DNA of 64,000 nt from Zanthoxylum bungeanum (taxonomy: Eukaryota > Streptophyta > Magnoliopsida > Sapindales > Rutaceae). The stretch spans positions 1 through 64,000 of the forward strand of contig SKCR01021370.1 in assembly GCA_019454045.1 (NCBI GenBank), read 5' to 3'. The position numbers were made by a program, and so were the translations under genes. This document shows, one piece after another, positions 35,132-47,911 of the stretch (position 1 is its first letter; the number at the start of each line of letters is the position of its first letter). Under the pieces are notes generated by a model, which was not told where the DNA came from, made no database searches, and saw nothing but the letters and a program-made list of their open reading frames with translations.

Positions 35132-37160
35132 TGTCACGACCCCCTCCCTAGAGCGGGCCCTACCCTAGAAAGGAGTTCGCGGACCTCTTTAGTTCGAACA
35201 TTCTTCATGTCATGCAATTCAAGCATATATGCAAAAAATAACACTTTTTATATTATAATTTAGCAAATCTCCAAATAAATATCCAATATTATGGTTTACA
35301 GCACAATTCTTGAAAACATAAAAATAATGTCTAAAATGTCTGGACCAACCCGAAATGTGACTGTGGCACGTGGATCAAATTCCGGTACTGCTACTACTGT
35401 GCTAGCGAACTACCTGAGATGTTTGGGAAAAGAGGTGAGCTTAAAGTGCCTAGTAAGTAAAACACTCATACTCTCAACATGATCTCACTCACTTGTAAAA
35501 TATGGATATGTGTGTATATATATATGTAATAATATTTGAAAATAACATATACTATAATAAACACTATCTCAAGCAACCATGCTCACAACAATACAAACAT
35601 CCATCAAACATGGTTGCTAATCTGGGTTCGGTATAATAGTGGATTGAAACTAGTAGGAGAGTACCTCATCACAACTCTCAAGGTTTCCCACCATAACACC
35701 TCGCATAAATGTGCAAAAAAAGGCGATTGGAAAACGCTCATCTCCTAATCTTGCATAACATCGCATAACCTCGCATCTCGTCTCATCTCATCTCAATCTC
35801 ATCTCATCTCATCTCATCACATCACATCTCATCTCATCTCGTCTCGTCTCGTCTTGTCTCGTCTCCAACCATATTATACAAAACCCGACAGCATAACATA
35901 ACAACACACATCATCCAATACAATCAAATCTCACATTCAATCCAACAATCTCATCTCAACAATTACGAATTTATATTTATCATGCTTTCAATAACTTAAT
36001 AAATATCTCAACATATATACATATATATAAATATATACACATATATATATAACTATAATATATATTTATATAGACTTTCACGGTAAACATCAATCAATAA
36101 AGAATTATCTTAAGGGAATCATTGTGCGTTGTACTTACCTCAATCTACACAAAAGTCCTCTCTATGTCTATATCCTCGGTAAGATCTGAAAAAGTATAAA
36201 ATTATGATCAAGTCCCTCAATTTTACTAAAATTATGATTTTACCCCCAAACTTTTTAAATTTTTAATTTAATCCCAAAACTTTTCTACTATGTCCATATA
36301 ATCCTAAAACTCTCAAATATTACTTATTAGCTTATAAAAGTAAGAATTTACATATTTACACTCATAATCATGCCAATATACAATTTAGTCTAAAACTTTC
36401 AAAATCTTACGTTTACACCCTAAACTGTAACAATCACATACCAAGCTTCAACAAACTCCAAATTTCATAACAAAGGAATCCATGATCAGTATACGTCATA
36501 AGGATCACAGTGATGATGGTGGTGACGGTTGATGCATGGTGGTTACCGACGAACGGTCAAACGATGATAACTATCATTTTTGTATCGTTTCTCAACAACA
36601 TAATGTTAGATTTGGGAAAAAGAAGTGTCCACACTGCATATCTCGACGAGGGGAAAATTCTGGTCTGAGAGGTGAGGAACACGCGTGACGGCGCGTGGAG
36701 GTGGAGATATGGCGGAGCATGGGCTCGCATACGGGCGCGTCTGGCAGAGTCACGGTGGTGGACCAGTGCCGTTGAATTCTTCCCGTTGAGAGGATTCTTC
36801 AGATGTGGTCACTCACCGAAAACGGTGATCGGACGACGTCGAACTAGACACTTTCTCTCTTTGGACACACTTTTTCTCTCTCTCTCTAGTTATTTCTCTC
36901 TCTACCGGTTTCGTTTCTCTCTCAAAATACTCCCTGAAAATGTTCTCAATTCTCTTTTTACTCACAATTAAAACACTCTCCTCACCCTCTCCATTAAAAC
37001 ACACAAAAACTAAATTAATCTAGGGTTGTTTAATAATAGGAAGTGGTTGTGGGTTCTTTTAGGGAACAAGAAGACAGATTTGGAGATAAGAATGTGATTG
37101 CTTAGGGGATTAATAAGAAAAATACAATTTAGGTTGGTTATGATAATGTTTGGTATTACA
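35132..37160 (-). repeat. 5' LTR of element C
   Basis: In window orientation it begins TGTCACGACCCCC and most likely ends ...TTTGGTATTACA at 37160. The primer site fixes the left boundary. The right boundary is inferred from the TG...CA rule because no second LTR is available. A GC-rich patch (36660-36850) and a CT-rich stretch lie near the right end; ORFs there are not real genes. Confidence 0.65.
35767..35868. repeat. Pentanucleotide microsatellite (catct/cgtct)n
   Basis: About 20 units of catct, changing to cgtct in the last third, inside the LTR of element C. Confidence 0.9.
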
Positions 37161-37274
37161 GTAAATGTAATTAATAAAAAATATTAAATTAAAAAATAAT
37201 AAGTAATAAACTAATAAACAATTTTAACTAAGTGATTATTAACAATTTAATTTATTAATTATTATTAAGCGTCA

Positions 37275-38805
37275 TTAAAAAAGAATAGCAATGGGGCTTC
37301 TCACAGTATGCCTAGCAGAAATCCAGCTCAGATATCCTTGGGCAGAAGATGACTTAATTCTTTTATCTCTACGAAATGTAACAGAGTACGTCACCTTTTG
37401 GTTTTTCTTTGTAAAAAATATCATATCAGGTTGTAAAGAAATCTCAACACCTTCTGGCGCAACAATCTGTCCAGTGTAGGATGACTTAGCCTGGCCAACA
37501 TTTTTTACGGTTCTATTATATGTCTGTGGACTGGCCCCCAATTTGATAGAAAAAGAAGGATAATTTAAATCTGCTTCAGCTATTTTTGACACCTTTGAAC
37601 ACTGCACGTTAGAATCAACAATGCTTTGTACCTGTTGGTCTGTGTAATTCAAGCCACATAAATAAGAAATATAATCATCGTGCTGGATATCGTAAATTAA
37701 GCCTGGATCATTTGCTTTGGATGGATTAACATGTCCTGCACCAATAGAAAATGGATCAGCTGGAAGAAGATTGTGATCGACAATTGGCTTGCCTTCAAGA
37801 TTTAATGTATCGGCAGTGGTCATGATGGCAGATTTTATTGCAGAAGGTGACCAGTCAGGATGGGATCTTTTGAGCAAAGCTGCAATACCGCTAAGATGTG
37901 GGCAAGACATTGATGTTTATTCCGTTATGCAAAGAAACTGGCCAAGCACCTAGAATGCTCACACCAGGTCCAATAATGTCTGGCTTCAAGATTCCAGGAC
38001 TTGTTTTGCTCGGTCCTCTTGAGGAGAAACCGGCAACCACTGGAGCAGATTTTTGACCAATTATAGTTCCTTTAAACAATATTGCAGCAATGGGTGACGA
38101 TGTTGAGTTAACATAAGCTCTGATGCTCTCCCCCACTGTATGACTTACATGCACTGTTGGAAGTACATCTGGCGGGGATGTTAACCATAAATATCGTCGT
38201 CCATTAAAATTATGGCAGCACCGCCAGCCTTGACCTCCTTTCCTTTTTCAGTTCTATTTGTATTACTACCCATGTGGCATAACACCACTTTGCCTTTGAC
38301 ATCAACATTTTTCAGAGTTCCTGGGGAGCAGAATGATGCTAAAGAGCTCCTCATGCTAGGATAAACAAGAGGCAATTGCTTGGAAGGGAAATCTTTCGGC
38401 TGGAAAATGGCTTCACCGTCATATGATGCCTGATTTCCGAGCTTTGCCGATGCAACTATACTTCTGTCTATAGTGCTTGCTCCCACAGTGAGCATCCATG
38501 GAGCCTCATTAGTTATAGTACTAACACTCGGTCCTTGATTCCCTGCAGAACAGCTTACAAAAATTCCTTTTTGAGTAGCAGTAAACGTTGCTTTTGCAAT
38601 TGGGTCATCATAGAATGGCACGGAATAAGAACCTATTGAAATCGAAAGCACATCAACACCGTCTTCAACAGCAGCGTCAATTGCAACGCTAACTATAGTT
38701 TCAGGACAACGTACTTGTTTTTCACAAACTTTATATATTGCCAAGTCAGCTAAAGGTGCCATGCCTACTGCGGTGCCGTTGGCCTGACCAAAGATATTGG
38801 CACTA
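37275..38805 (-). pseudogene. Subtilisin-like serine protease (subtilase) pseudogene, N-terminally truncated
   Basis: Plant subtilases are secreted serine proteases with an inhibitor I9 propeptide, an Asp-His-Ser triad, a PA domain and a C-terminal fibronectin-III domain. Here the minus strand starts inside the catalytic domain (ANIFGQANGTAVGMAPLADL) and passes the oxyanion-type region (SCSAGNQGPS) and the PA domain (VKGKVVLCHMG...). After a frameshift near 38178 it reads [17 protein letters not shown] and [20 protein letters not shown] second break near 37915 removes the GT of the GTSMSCPH serine motif, leaving [15 protein letters not shown]. The Fn-III tail ends SPIAILF and the stop. The regions holding the catalytic Asp and His, the propeptide and the signal peptide are absent. 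It cannot be active. Confidence 0.9.
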
Positions 38806-39876
38806 TTAAGTAGCTAACACCGCTTAAGTGTGACAATCAATGCGGGATAAAATTTTCTTTACAATATCACATCCTACAATAAATGTTCAATACACCATAT
38901 TAAAGTATGCCAAACAACACCTAAATGTGTAAATAGCTTCTACTTCTGTATATTCAGCATACATGCATGTATGCTTTGAATGAACGTTAGTTTGCTGTTT
39001 TATTTTCCATCTAATTTCACGAAATTTTTTTAATAATTTATTAATTAGACAAATATGCGTGAATCATAGAAAAAATAAAATTTACAACACAGATGTTAGT
39101 CCTTTAATGTGTGACTTTTAGGAAAGACACAAATTAAATGGATATATCCTTTATAGTGAAATGATATAACCTTTTGAGTTCAAATGGTACATTAAAAAGT
39201 TATAACCCTTTAAAATATTACATCCTTAAACCAAAAGGTACATCTTCATTGGCAACCCTCTATTTCTATAAATAAACCCCTTCATTTTGTTGATTAGCAT
39301 TCAATTTCAATGTATCTTCTAAACATCTATAGATAATTATGTGTCTATATTTTTTTTTTATTTAAAAGATAGTTTCATAATTCATAGTTCTTGATCAAAT
39401 AAGTGTCCCTCAATCAAGAAGTAGCCAATAAACCTCGAAGAACGTAGCCACAAGATCTGTAGTGCACCGAGGCGAGACTAATAAGTTCTTAAGGGAAGAG
39501 AAAAAACTCGGCTTGGTTTTTATATCATTTTCTTCTACAAAATTTTCCATATTTTTTAAGTCATTGGTTTATGTTGATTAAAGGAAATGAATTGCATGAT
39601 TATTGTTTCTTAATTTGCTTTTGAATTATGCAAAATTAAGTGAATAACAACACATCTCGCAAACAGTCTTAAGAAGTCTTTTCAAAAGACACCCTATTAA
39701 TATACATATTATTTAGAAAATTTTCTACTGATACATGTAAATTACAAGGTATAGTTGAAGTGGGATTACTACGATTAGTATTCCGGGCAAGCGTTGGCCG
39801 AAGCCTCATCCGAACATCCCAAACTAACAGACTGCTTAGTAAAAAGGTTGAAATATTATATAAATAATGTTGAATC
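38806..39876. other. Intergenic DNA between the subtilase pseudogene and copia B
   Basis: AT-rich, with no gene recognised. The last five bases (gaatc) are the copia B target duplication. Confidence 0.6.
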
Positions 39877-42268
39877 TGAAGGGGTTTTATTGCGGAAATC
39901 CGGTAACGCAGCGTAATAGTGGAAAATCAAAATTTTCCGATTTCAAAATTTTTTTTTGGATAAATTAAATAAACTTATTTATTCAATTACCCAATAATCA
40001 AATTATGAAATAAAAACACTATAAATCAAATTTATGTGAATTTACCGAATTGCCCTTAAGCATTGTATTTTATTCATTTTAATCCGAAATTGTTCAAAAT
40101 AATTTTGAATGATTCTTAATCATTTCTAATATGAATTTAACATGTCCCAAATATCAAAATACAATTGGCAACAAAAATCCCAAATTTTATCACCAAGGCC
40201 GAGAGCCTCAATGAAGCATGTCAATGTGCATTTTGCACTTCCAAAGTTCAAAACACATTAAGACAAAATCCAATCAACCTAATATTTTACATGCATCATA
40301 TACACATCCAAATACACCATATAAATGAAAATCCCCAAATTTGGAAGTGGTCTAAAACCCTAATTTTTCAATTTCTTCAAATTGGACAAATTAGACCAAA
40401 TTGGTTAAATCCAACACTTCAATCATGTTTCTTCCATTACAATTAAGTCTCAACACAATGAAATAACTATAGATCAAATCTAGGTCATTTAAGAGTGGGT
40501 CAATAACTCTAGATTAGCAACAAGTTTCTCAAACTTACAAAAGAATGCTAGTAAGCACCTTAGAAGCATTCTATTGAACTTACCACATGCATATCCCTAT
40601 TCTCAAACTTCCATAAAACAAAAATACAAAGAATAAATAATAGAAAAACATGAGAACATCACAAGATGTAGACTAGAGCATAAGGAATATTTTCCTCTCT
40701 AATAGTAAGTTGGAAAAACTTACTAAAATCCAAGTTTTCTATAATTTTCTTCTTCTTCTTCTCAAGGTTCTTTTTCTTTCTTTCAATGGAGTTTTTGGAT
40801 AAGTGTATATCTTATAAAAACCCTAAAAGAAAACAAAACAATATATACCAAAACCCTTATGCCTTGGCCGAATTTTGTGGCTTGCAAAATATCAAGATAT
40901 TTGTTTTTGTTTCTTTTAATTACAACTTGTCCACTTTGTTAAATTGATCATTACACTTTAATGAATAATTCAAAAAAGTCAACAATTGCAACTAAGTCAT
41001 TAAATAAAATATCATAACTTAAAATATTTATACTTTAATTAATTTAATCATTTAACAATTAATTAATTAATTAAATACAAATATATTAAATATATGTATT
41101 ATATTTACAATAAATATTAAATACATATATATATTTATGATATTAGTCAAATATCTCAATTTGACAATTAATTAATGTGTATTTGAATTAATCTAATATT
41201 AAATACAAATACACAAAAATTAAGGAAATGACTATCGGGTCCCTACACATGTATTTTGCGTTTAACCTTTAAACGACTTTATAAATAATCAATATTATTT
41301 ATAAATGTTACTCTTGTGCTCTACGAGTATATTTCATTAGTGAGACTCTCTAGATTCAGGCATATCCGTCACGAAATCCAATTTCGTGTCCATAATTTGT
41401 CCACCTATAAATTATGACGATCACGGATAAACTCGCTGAATCATACAGGTCGAGGTCATGGAAAATGTATAATTCATCCGTCACAGGTATCCAGATAAAT
41501 CTCATAGATATAGATGTAAAAGTCAAATCTCTATAGGGATTATCCAGTCGACTATTCTATTAGCAATCTCAAAAAGAACATTTAGAACTAACTTTTAAAT
41601 TGTACCACGGGCCCATGGTTTTTATCTGATTGCTAATCATATGGACTACCTATGCTCTGATATACAGAACTGACAGATCCTATCTCGATACACACAGGAC
41701 ACCCTGAGGATCTATCCACACCCAACGAACAGGCGGAGGTCTGATCTAAATAGATCGGTGACGTGACTACCATCTAAGTGTGGAAGATGTCTCATGCGCT
41801 CACAGTGGTATCTCAAGTCGAAGAATCACAAGTGCTACTCAACCCGATAAGATTCTTATTGACGTTGGTGTATCATCCATTAAGAATCTTCGGTCAGTCG
41901 TTCAGTGTTTGTCCGCAATAAACACCTACATGTCTATACTAGTATCCAAGACTTATGGTTCATTGAGAAACCATTGGAATTATATATTCCAGTATACGAC
42001 ATGTACCGGTCTCAACGGGTTTACTATACTGACCAAGTAGTGTAAACCTTGACCAGGAACTGTCTGAGAATGACAACATCATGATACCACTCAATGTCAG
42101 TTGCGACGCTTTTGTAATAGGACCATGACTAGTCATTACGTCTTTACCATATTAAAAGATACATTATATTATAGAAACAGCATATATTATTCATAATAAT
42201 AACGTTTTACAGAAGTATTCATAAATAAATACAACCGGGAATTGGCGCTCTGAGTACCAATCCCAACA
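39877..42268 (-). repeat. 3' LTR of copia B
   Basis: 2392 bp, highly similar to 52147-54568 over the whole length. It includes matching ORFs (40165-40446 here, 52434-52715 there) that are LTR sequence, not genes. Confidence 0.92.
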
Positions 42269-42281
42269 AAAACTCCCACTT
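42269..42281 (-). other. Polypurine tract of copia B
   Basis: On the minus strand AAGTGGGAGTTTT directly precedes the TGTTGGG start of the 3' LTR, the usual copia arrangement. Confidence 0.75.
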
Positions 42282-42283
42282 GC

Positions 42284-42536
42284 TCTAGTGCCAATAACGA
42301 TTGTATCTAATACCCGTCGACTCAACGTGTTTATCAAATAACTTCGGAGGTATGGCCTTCGTCAGCGGGTCTGCTACATTATCTTTACTCGGTACCTTGC
42401 ACACGACAATATCCCATCACGACACAATCTCTCGAATGATGTGGTACTTGCGTTCCACATGCTTCGACTTCTGATGCGCCCTCGGTTCCTTTGCTTGCGC
42501 AATGGCTCCAGTATTATCACAGTATAACGGAATCGC
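42284..42536 (-). pseudogene. End of copia B pol (RNase H C-terminal part)
   Basis: Minus strand reads ILLYCDNTGAIAQAKEPR-like sequence, then HQKSKHVERKYHIIREIV and, further on, a worn DNVADPLTK. This is the tail of copia RNase H. Its upstream half lies at 47015 onward, beyond the solo LTR. The bases atcgc (42532-42536) are the target duplication. Confidence 0.75.
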
Positions 42537-44071
42537 TGTAACATCCCGCCTAGGCCAGGATGCTACCGGCAGGAGACAGGAGGACCCATCTCCATAAGCC
42601 TCTATTTCTAACGAAATTTCGGCATGATGTATTCGTAACATCATATAACCTGGCCAGTAGCCAGCATTCGAAATACAACAAGAGCCCAATCACCTCGGCC
42701 TCAGGCCGGAAACAGAACATCAAGGCCTCAGGCCTGAACTCAAGAACAAAAATGTAAAACTTGGCCTCCGGCCACAACTCAAAACTAAAACTAAGCTATT
42801 ACATTACTTATACAACTGAGATACATATGCAATTACAAAACATGAAGCTGTGACGACCCAACTCGACCCAGGACTTAAAGACTTCCTCGACTGCAATTGG
42901 GGCGATCCAACGTCTACAAAGTCTTCACAGAACAACTGCTACTAACCTGCAAAACTGACAACGGAAAAGGTGTGAGTCGCAATGACTCAGTAAGTAACTA
43001 TGCAAACATTAACAAATCTAAATTAACTTTATAATTCTTATCCGTCTATTCCTGCATTACTTGTTATTAATCTTTTCATCTGAAAAACACTAAATACATT
43101 GTCTTCAATTAATAAAGTCCGTATTAATCCTCATATCAAATACATCAAGTTTTACCTTGCATTCCAACAGGTTAAAAAAAAATTCATTCAACTTCCGCTG
43201 CGCTACTCTGTTTATTTTCTTTACTTTTTTTTCTGTATAGTCTTAGCTAAATCTAGATTTCACATTTATAACAACTTTCTTCTTTTACTGTCTTGAAATA
43301 TCATCAAATCGGACTATTAAAATCTTACTTCTTGTTAACTGCCTGATCCACTACTACAAGTCATGACTACAAGTATATTTACCATTTCCTTATGAACTAA
43401 CATCAATTCGATATGCTCTTTTAAGTAAACAAACAACTCACATTCACCATTAATGTATATACCTTAAATGAGATCATGCTATTACGCATTAGCATTTTAC
43501 AAAAATGATACTTCTATATAAACATGCCACACATCAATATCAACCCTACATATCTTTTGATGCAATCATGTCATGCCTTTATGAACTGTTACTTATAATG
43601 TTTTCTGAAGAACTCACATGCGAGGAATACTAATGCTATAATGCATTCACATCAAATATATGCATCTCAAATAACTCACTAGAAAGTATGATTTATATGC
43701 AGAATTTGTAAATCATTTTGTACTTTAATCTACCATGCCTTTTAGAACATAAATCATAATTTCATTTATGCATAACACTGAGTTGAAAACGTACTCGGAA
43801 ACTGATTTCTGTATTAAAACTCTGAATTTCTTATAAAACCAATGCTTCTGAAAAACTTTCTTTTCTAAAGAGCTTTTTCTGAAAGCTGCAACTGAAGGTT
43901 GAAAACTGCACTCGAAAACCGAAATCTGTTTCTAAGGAAAACTGAATCCGTGTTTGAAACTATAATCTGTATTTAAACTGAAACTATATCTCTGAAAACT
44001 GTTTTCTGAAAACTTGATGTTTCAAAACTCCTTTCTGAAAACTGGTGTCTGGGTATCTGTGGAAAAACTGG

Positions 44072-44245
44072 CGCATGGAGGCGTTACGTCTCGCCGTCCC
44101 CCCATACGCCTATCTGGAGGCAGAAGTGCAAAACCATGACTTTGGGGCGTTACGTATCGCCATCCCCCAAAGCATGCCACTACTGTCTCATAATCTGGGG
44201 GTCTAGGGGCGTGATATCTCGCCGTCTCCCTAGCCCATCTGGAGG
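44072..44245. repeat. Three copies of a gcgttacgtctcgccgtc motif
   Basis: Inside the solo LTR, ggcgttacgtctcgccgtcc, ggcgttacgtatcgccatcc and ggcgtgatatctcgccgtct occur about 65-70 bp apart, each followed by a CCC run. The core is itself partly palindromic. Confidence 0.7.
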
Positions 44246-44430
44246 ATCTGAGAGCGTCCCCTCAGTCCTCAACATGTGCACATGCTATCTGTATCCGTCA
44301 ATTCCAGCTGTATCTGAAGTTACATACTGGGGTGAGTTTTTCCCTCATGCCCCGGAAATCAGAAAACTTATACTTAATAAAATCTCGAAACTAGAAGAAG
44401 CATCTTTCCGTAACACAGTTCTTCAAAAGC

Positions 44431-44545
44431 TTTTGAAAACATTCATTTAAAATACATTGAATTCTTGAAAACATTCATTTAAAATACTTTGAATTCTTGA
44501 AAACATTCATTTAAAATACTTTGAATTCTTGAAAACATTCTCAAG
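44431..44545. repeat. 33-bp tandem repeat, 3.5 copies
   Basis: Units of cttgaaaacattcatttaaa plus atactttgaatt follow each other within the solo LTR; the first unit differs slightly. Confidence 0.85.
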
Positions 44546-47014
44546 TATATAAATGCATATGCATCTCTATGCTTCTTTCTATACTAGCTATGCTTTCTTA
44601 TGATGTCATACATGTACGTATGCATGCCCATATACTTTTACTAATCAAACATAAATCCAATATCATCAAATATGTTCTAACACAACAAGTACCGCATATA
44701 TATAAACATTAATTTCTCAGTTCATAAATTCATTTACAAATTAACGTAAACACATCCCAATCTATGTTTATTTAAACATTTATTAAAATACTATCACGCA
44801 AAGCACATAATTACCATATACGAACTTACTTACATCCTCCGGCAATATATATATATATATATACTGTTTAACTTATATGCATACTTTAATACTCATATTC
44901 CTAAGTGCACCTATATATGTTCATTCTTGTGTGAAGTTCTACACTTACACTCATACATGCCCAAACGCCTCAACTCACATACTTACCAAATTATACTTAT
45001 CCCTTTACACTATCGCTCCTAAGCTACGACACCCATTACATATATACTAAGCTACTTATGTAATCACACACTCATTATGGTTATACTTATTATATAAACT
45101 CTCTAGCTATTTCCAGCATTCTTGACTTTTCACATAACCTAGTTGATCCGTAAGGTGTCTATGTGTATCTCATTGATAGCTTTAGTCTCATTCCCTGGGG
45201 TGTAGTTGTTCTACAAACCCCCCATACCCAGGTTTCAAATAATTACGATTATTAGAATAACACTATTCATATGCTCCAATTATATATATATGTACTGATC
45301 TATACCTACATATGTTCCTCTTTGCTTCCTCTTTGCTTCTATATGCTTCTGTCTATCTTAAACTCATATCTCTACTTATAGTTGCATGCTCTTATCTGTG
45401 TCTATGTACAAATTCACTAACTTCTTTCTTCTACGATCAATTCTATATATACCAGTTTCATGCATATAATTATATACAACTCTATTATAGTACTGCTTTC
45501 GTACAATGATAAATTTTTAAGTATTCGAAGCATGAGTTACTTACCTGACTACGCGAGTGCCCGCGATCCGGGTCTGATCTGCCAAAACAAATCGAATCAA
45601 CTGTCAGAACCGCTATTTGCGGAACTTCTAAATTGTTTAAAACAACTACGGGCTCTCCCCGAAACACCCGAAACGACTATGATACTACGATCTAAACTCC
45701 ATTACTCTAATACATGCTCACTTAATATTCTAAACTAGCTAGATAGTTCAAATTCTCATTTTACGCGTTTGCGGCGAAACTTGCAGAAAAGTTTCCGCAA
45801 ACGCTACGGAAGGGTCTCGAACCCTCCGAACTAATCCAAAATTACCCAATTACTCTCGCAATACCATGATTACATCATAACTACGTTTACGATCATCTAT
45901 ACTCAATCGCGCGAGAAACGCCGTTTTACCGGAATCTCGCTAATTCTACCGGATCGATCATATCTCGTCCGTTTCACCCCAGATTCTACCACATTTATCG
46001 TTTTAACAAATAAAAACGTATCCAATTCATATCAAGGCAATTCGCTAAACTACGAAACTACCGGAAACATCCGAATATAAATCGATTTACTTTGAAATAT
46101 GAGATTTTGAACGGAAGGTCGTACCGAAATTCCGAGGCCATATTCGGACTCCCGACGGCCATACGAACGCGCTGGTGTCGACAGAAATCCGATCGGAGCT
46201 ACTGTTCAAAATGGGTTTACTGTTCACCGACGCTTTTCTTCTCGTTTTCCGTGATTCCGGCCGTTGTTCGGCAAATCCGTCTCCGCACACTTGTAGTATT
46301 CGTCGAGGGCTTCGATTTGGCGGGTGGCACGGCTCGTGAAACGGCTCGACGAGCCGGGATCGACACACCCAAGGAAGCGCACATCATCACCAAAATCCGC
46401 CGTTCGCCGGAGATTCTTGAGCTGCCGCCGGCCACCACAAGGTGGAGGGGTGGCCGGCGCACCCCCCCGAACCGTCGCTCCGGCCGGAGACGGCAAGTAG
46501 GCCGCCGGCGCGACAAGGGCAGAACGTGGGGGAGAGGGGGTCGGGTGAGGGGAATTTGTGACTTATGCCAATTTTGCAATTAAACCAAACTATGAGGCTT
46601 TATATACTGCCATGGAAAATATCAATTTGGTCCCTGCGAATTTACAAATCAGCCCTTTATCTAGAACCTTCTGGAATATCGCAATGTTAGAGCCCTTCTG
46701 ATGCGATTCTCGAAAAGTGTCCAACACGAAAGTTGTTCGTCTTGGAAAAAAGAGTCCGATGGTCCAAAAATCAGCTCGATCGGAGTTCGTTTTCTCAGTT
46801 CGTGACCAAAACAACAAACTTGACGCGTTTTACGAAAATCGCGTAACTGACTTTTGATCCCACGCGTTTTCCAACACGACGAAAATTCATAAAATAATAT
46901 TCCAACTCATATAACATCAATTAAACTCTTATTCTTCCTTATCATCATGCTCTGAGACTAAAAATATTCGTCCGGGAAACTTCTAGAATAATCCCGAAAA
47001 TCTGGGATGTTACA

Positions 47015-47234
47015 ATCGCATTCTCAATACTTGGGACAACTCCCAATTCTGTGACAAAGTTCTTTATCCACACAGCCTCTTTTGCAGCTTCAGAAGCTGC
47101 AATATATTCCGCCTCAGTGGTAGAATCTGCTGTTGATCTCTGTTTGGAACTCTTCCAAAAAACTGCACCTCCGTTAAGGGTAAATACGAATCCAGATGTA
47201 GACTTTCTATCATCGGGATCCGACTGGAAATCGC
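47015..47234 (-). pseudogene. Middle of the copia B RNase H domain
   Basis: Minus strand: [54 protein letters not shown]. This is typical copia RNase H, cut on both sides by nested insertions. 47227-47234 is the left target duplication (gaaatcgc) of the hAT-type element. Confidence 0.85.
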
Positions 47235-47911
47235 TAGGGGTGGGCATTATCAGATTCGGATCGGATCGGATCGAATCTGAATCCGATCCGATCCGATTAG
47301 TATTAGTTTGTTTGATCCGATAAGGTTTGATAACCTTATCAAACTCGATCCGATCCAATCCGATAACTATCGGATCAGATCGGATTTGTTTGATCCGATT
47401 CGAATACTTAACGAATCGGATAAATCCGATTTGATAACGGATTCGAATCCGATAGAGAATCCGATTTGATAATGAATCCGATAATGGATTCGATTTGATA
47501 ACGGATCCGATTTGATAAAATTGATTTAATTTTAAGTTATCCGATCCGATTCGATAAAATTGTTACGAATTTACAAATTTTCAGATAAATTTTTCGAATC
47601 GGATCCGTTATCAAATCGGATTTGTTATCAAATCGAATCTACTATCGGATTTATTATCAAATCGGATTCGCTATCGGATTTCGAATCCGTTATCAAATCG
47701 GATTCCTTATCGGATTCGGATTTGTTATCAAATCGGATAAATCCGATTCGATCCGATAGTTATCAAATTTATCCGATCCGATCCGAAATTCGACAAACGA
47801 ACCAAACATGATTCGATTGGGTTCGATAGCCAAATCCGAACCGATTCGATCCGATATTATCGGATCGAATCGGATCGGATCTGACCCGATCCGATCCGGT
47901 GCCCACCCCTA
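47235..47911. mobile_element. Non-autonomous hAT-type element (MITE-like), 677 bp
   Basis: Terminal inverted repeats TAGGGGTGGGCA / TGCCCACCCCTA and an 8-bp target duplication gaaatcgc (47227-47234 and 47912-47919) are diagnostic of hAT transposons. The interior is built from countless variants of ggatcggat/atccgatccgat and has no transposase. The 83-residue and 90-residue ORFs inside are artefacts of this simple sequence. Confidence 0.92.

Larger units (their letters stand above)
30463..37160 (-). mobile_element. Truncated chromovirus-like Ty3/gypsy element C, reverse orientation
   Basis: A 5' LTR (35132-37160) is followed inward by a tRNA-iMet primer site, gag, RT and part of integrase. 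The left part, including the integrase C-terminus and 3' LTR, is missing. A solo LTR (31550-33633) is nested in gag. Protease and the first half of RT are also deleted between about 31460 and 31500. Confidence 0.75.
42537..47014 (-). mobile_element. 4.5-kb solo LTR nested in copia B
   Basis: Starts TGTAACATCCC and ends GGGATGTTACA, an 11-bp terminal inverted repeat, with target duplication atcgc at 42532-42536 and 47015-47019. No gag or pol is present. Long LTRs with TGTAAC...GTTACA ends are typical of chromovirus Ty3/gypsy elements. A GC-rich patch at 46100-46560 resembles the one in the element C LTR and suggests minus orientation. ORFs there (for example 46092-46583) are GC-rich artefacts. 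A non-autonomous element with very diverged LTRs is a less likely alternative. Confidence 0.75.

Noticed and set aside
36672..36971. 99-residue ORF as a gene
   Set aside because: It sits in the GC- and CT-rich part of the element C LTR and has no features of a conserved protein.
46092..46583. 163-residue arginine-rich ORF
   Set aside because: It lies in a GC-rich island of a solo LTR with overlapping ORFs in other frames, which is expected from composition.
47051..47811. ORFs of 83-90 residues in the GATCCGAT-rich element
   Set aside because: They are simple-repeat translations inside a hAT-type element, or the reverse strand of RNase H.
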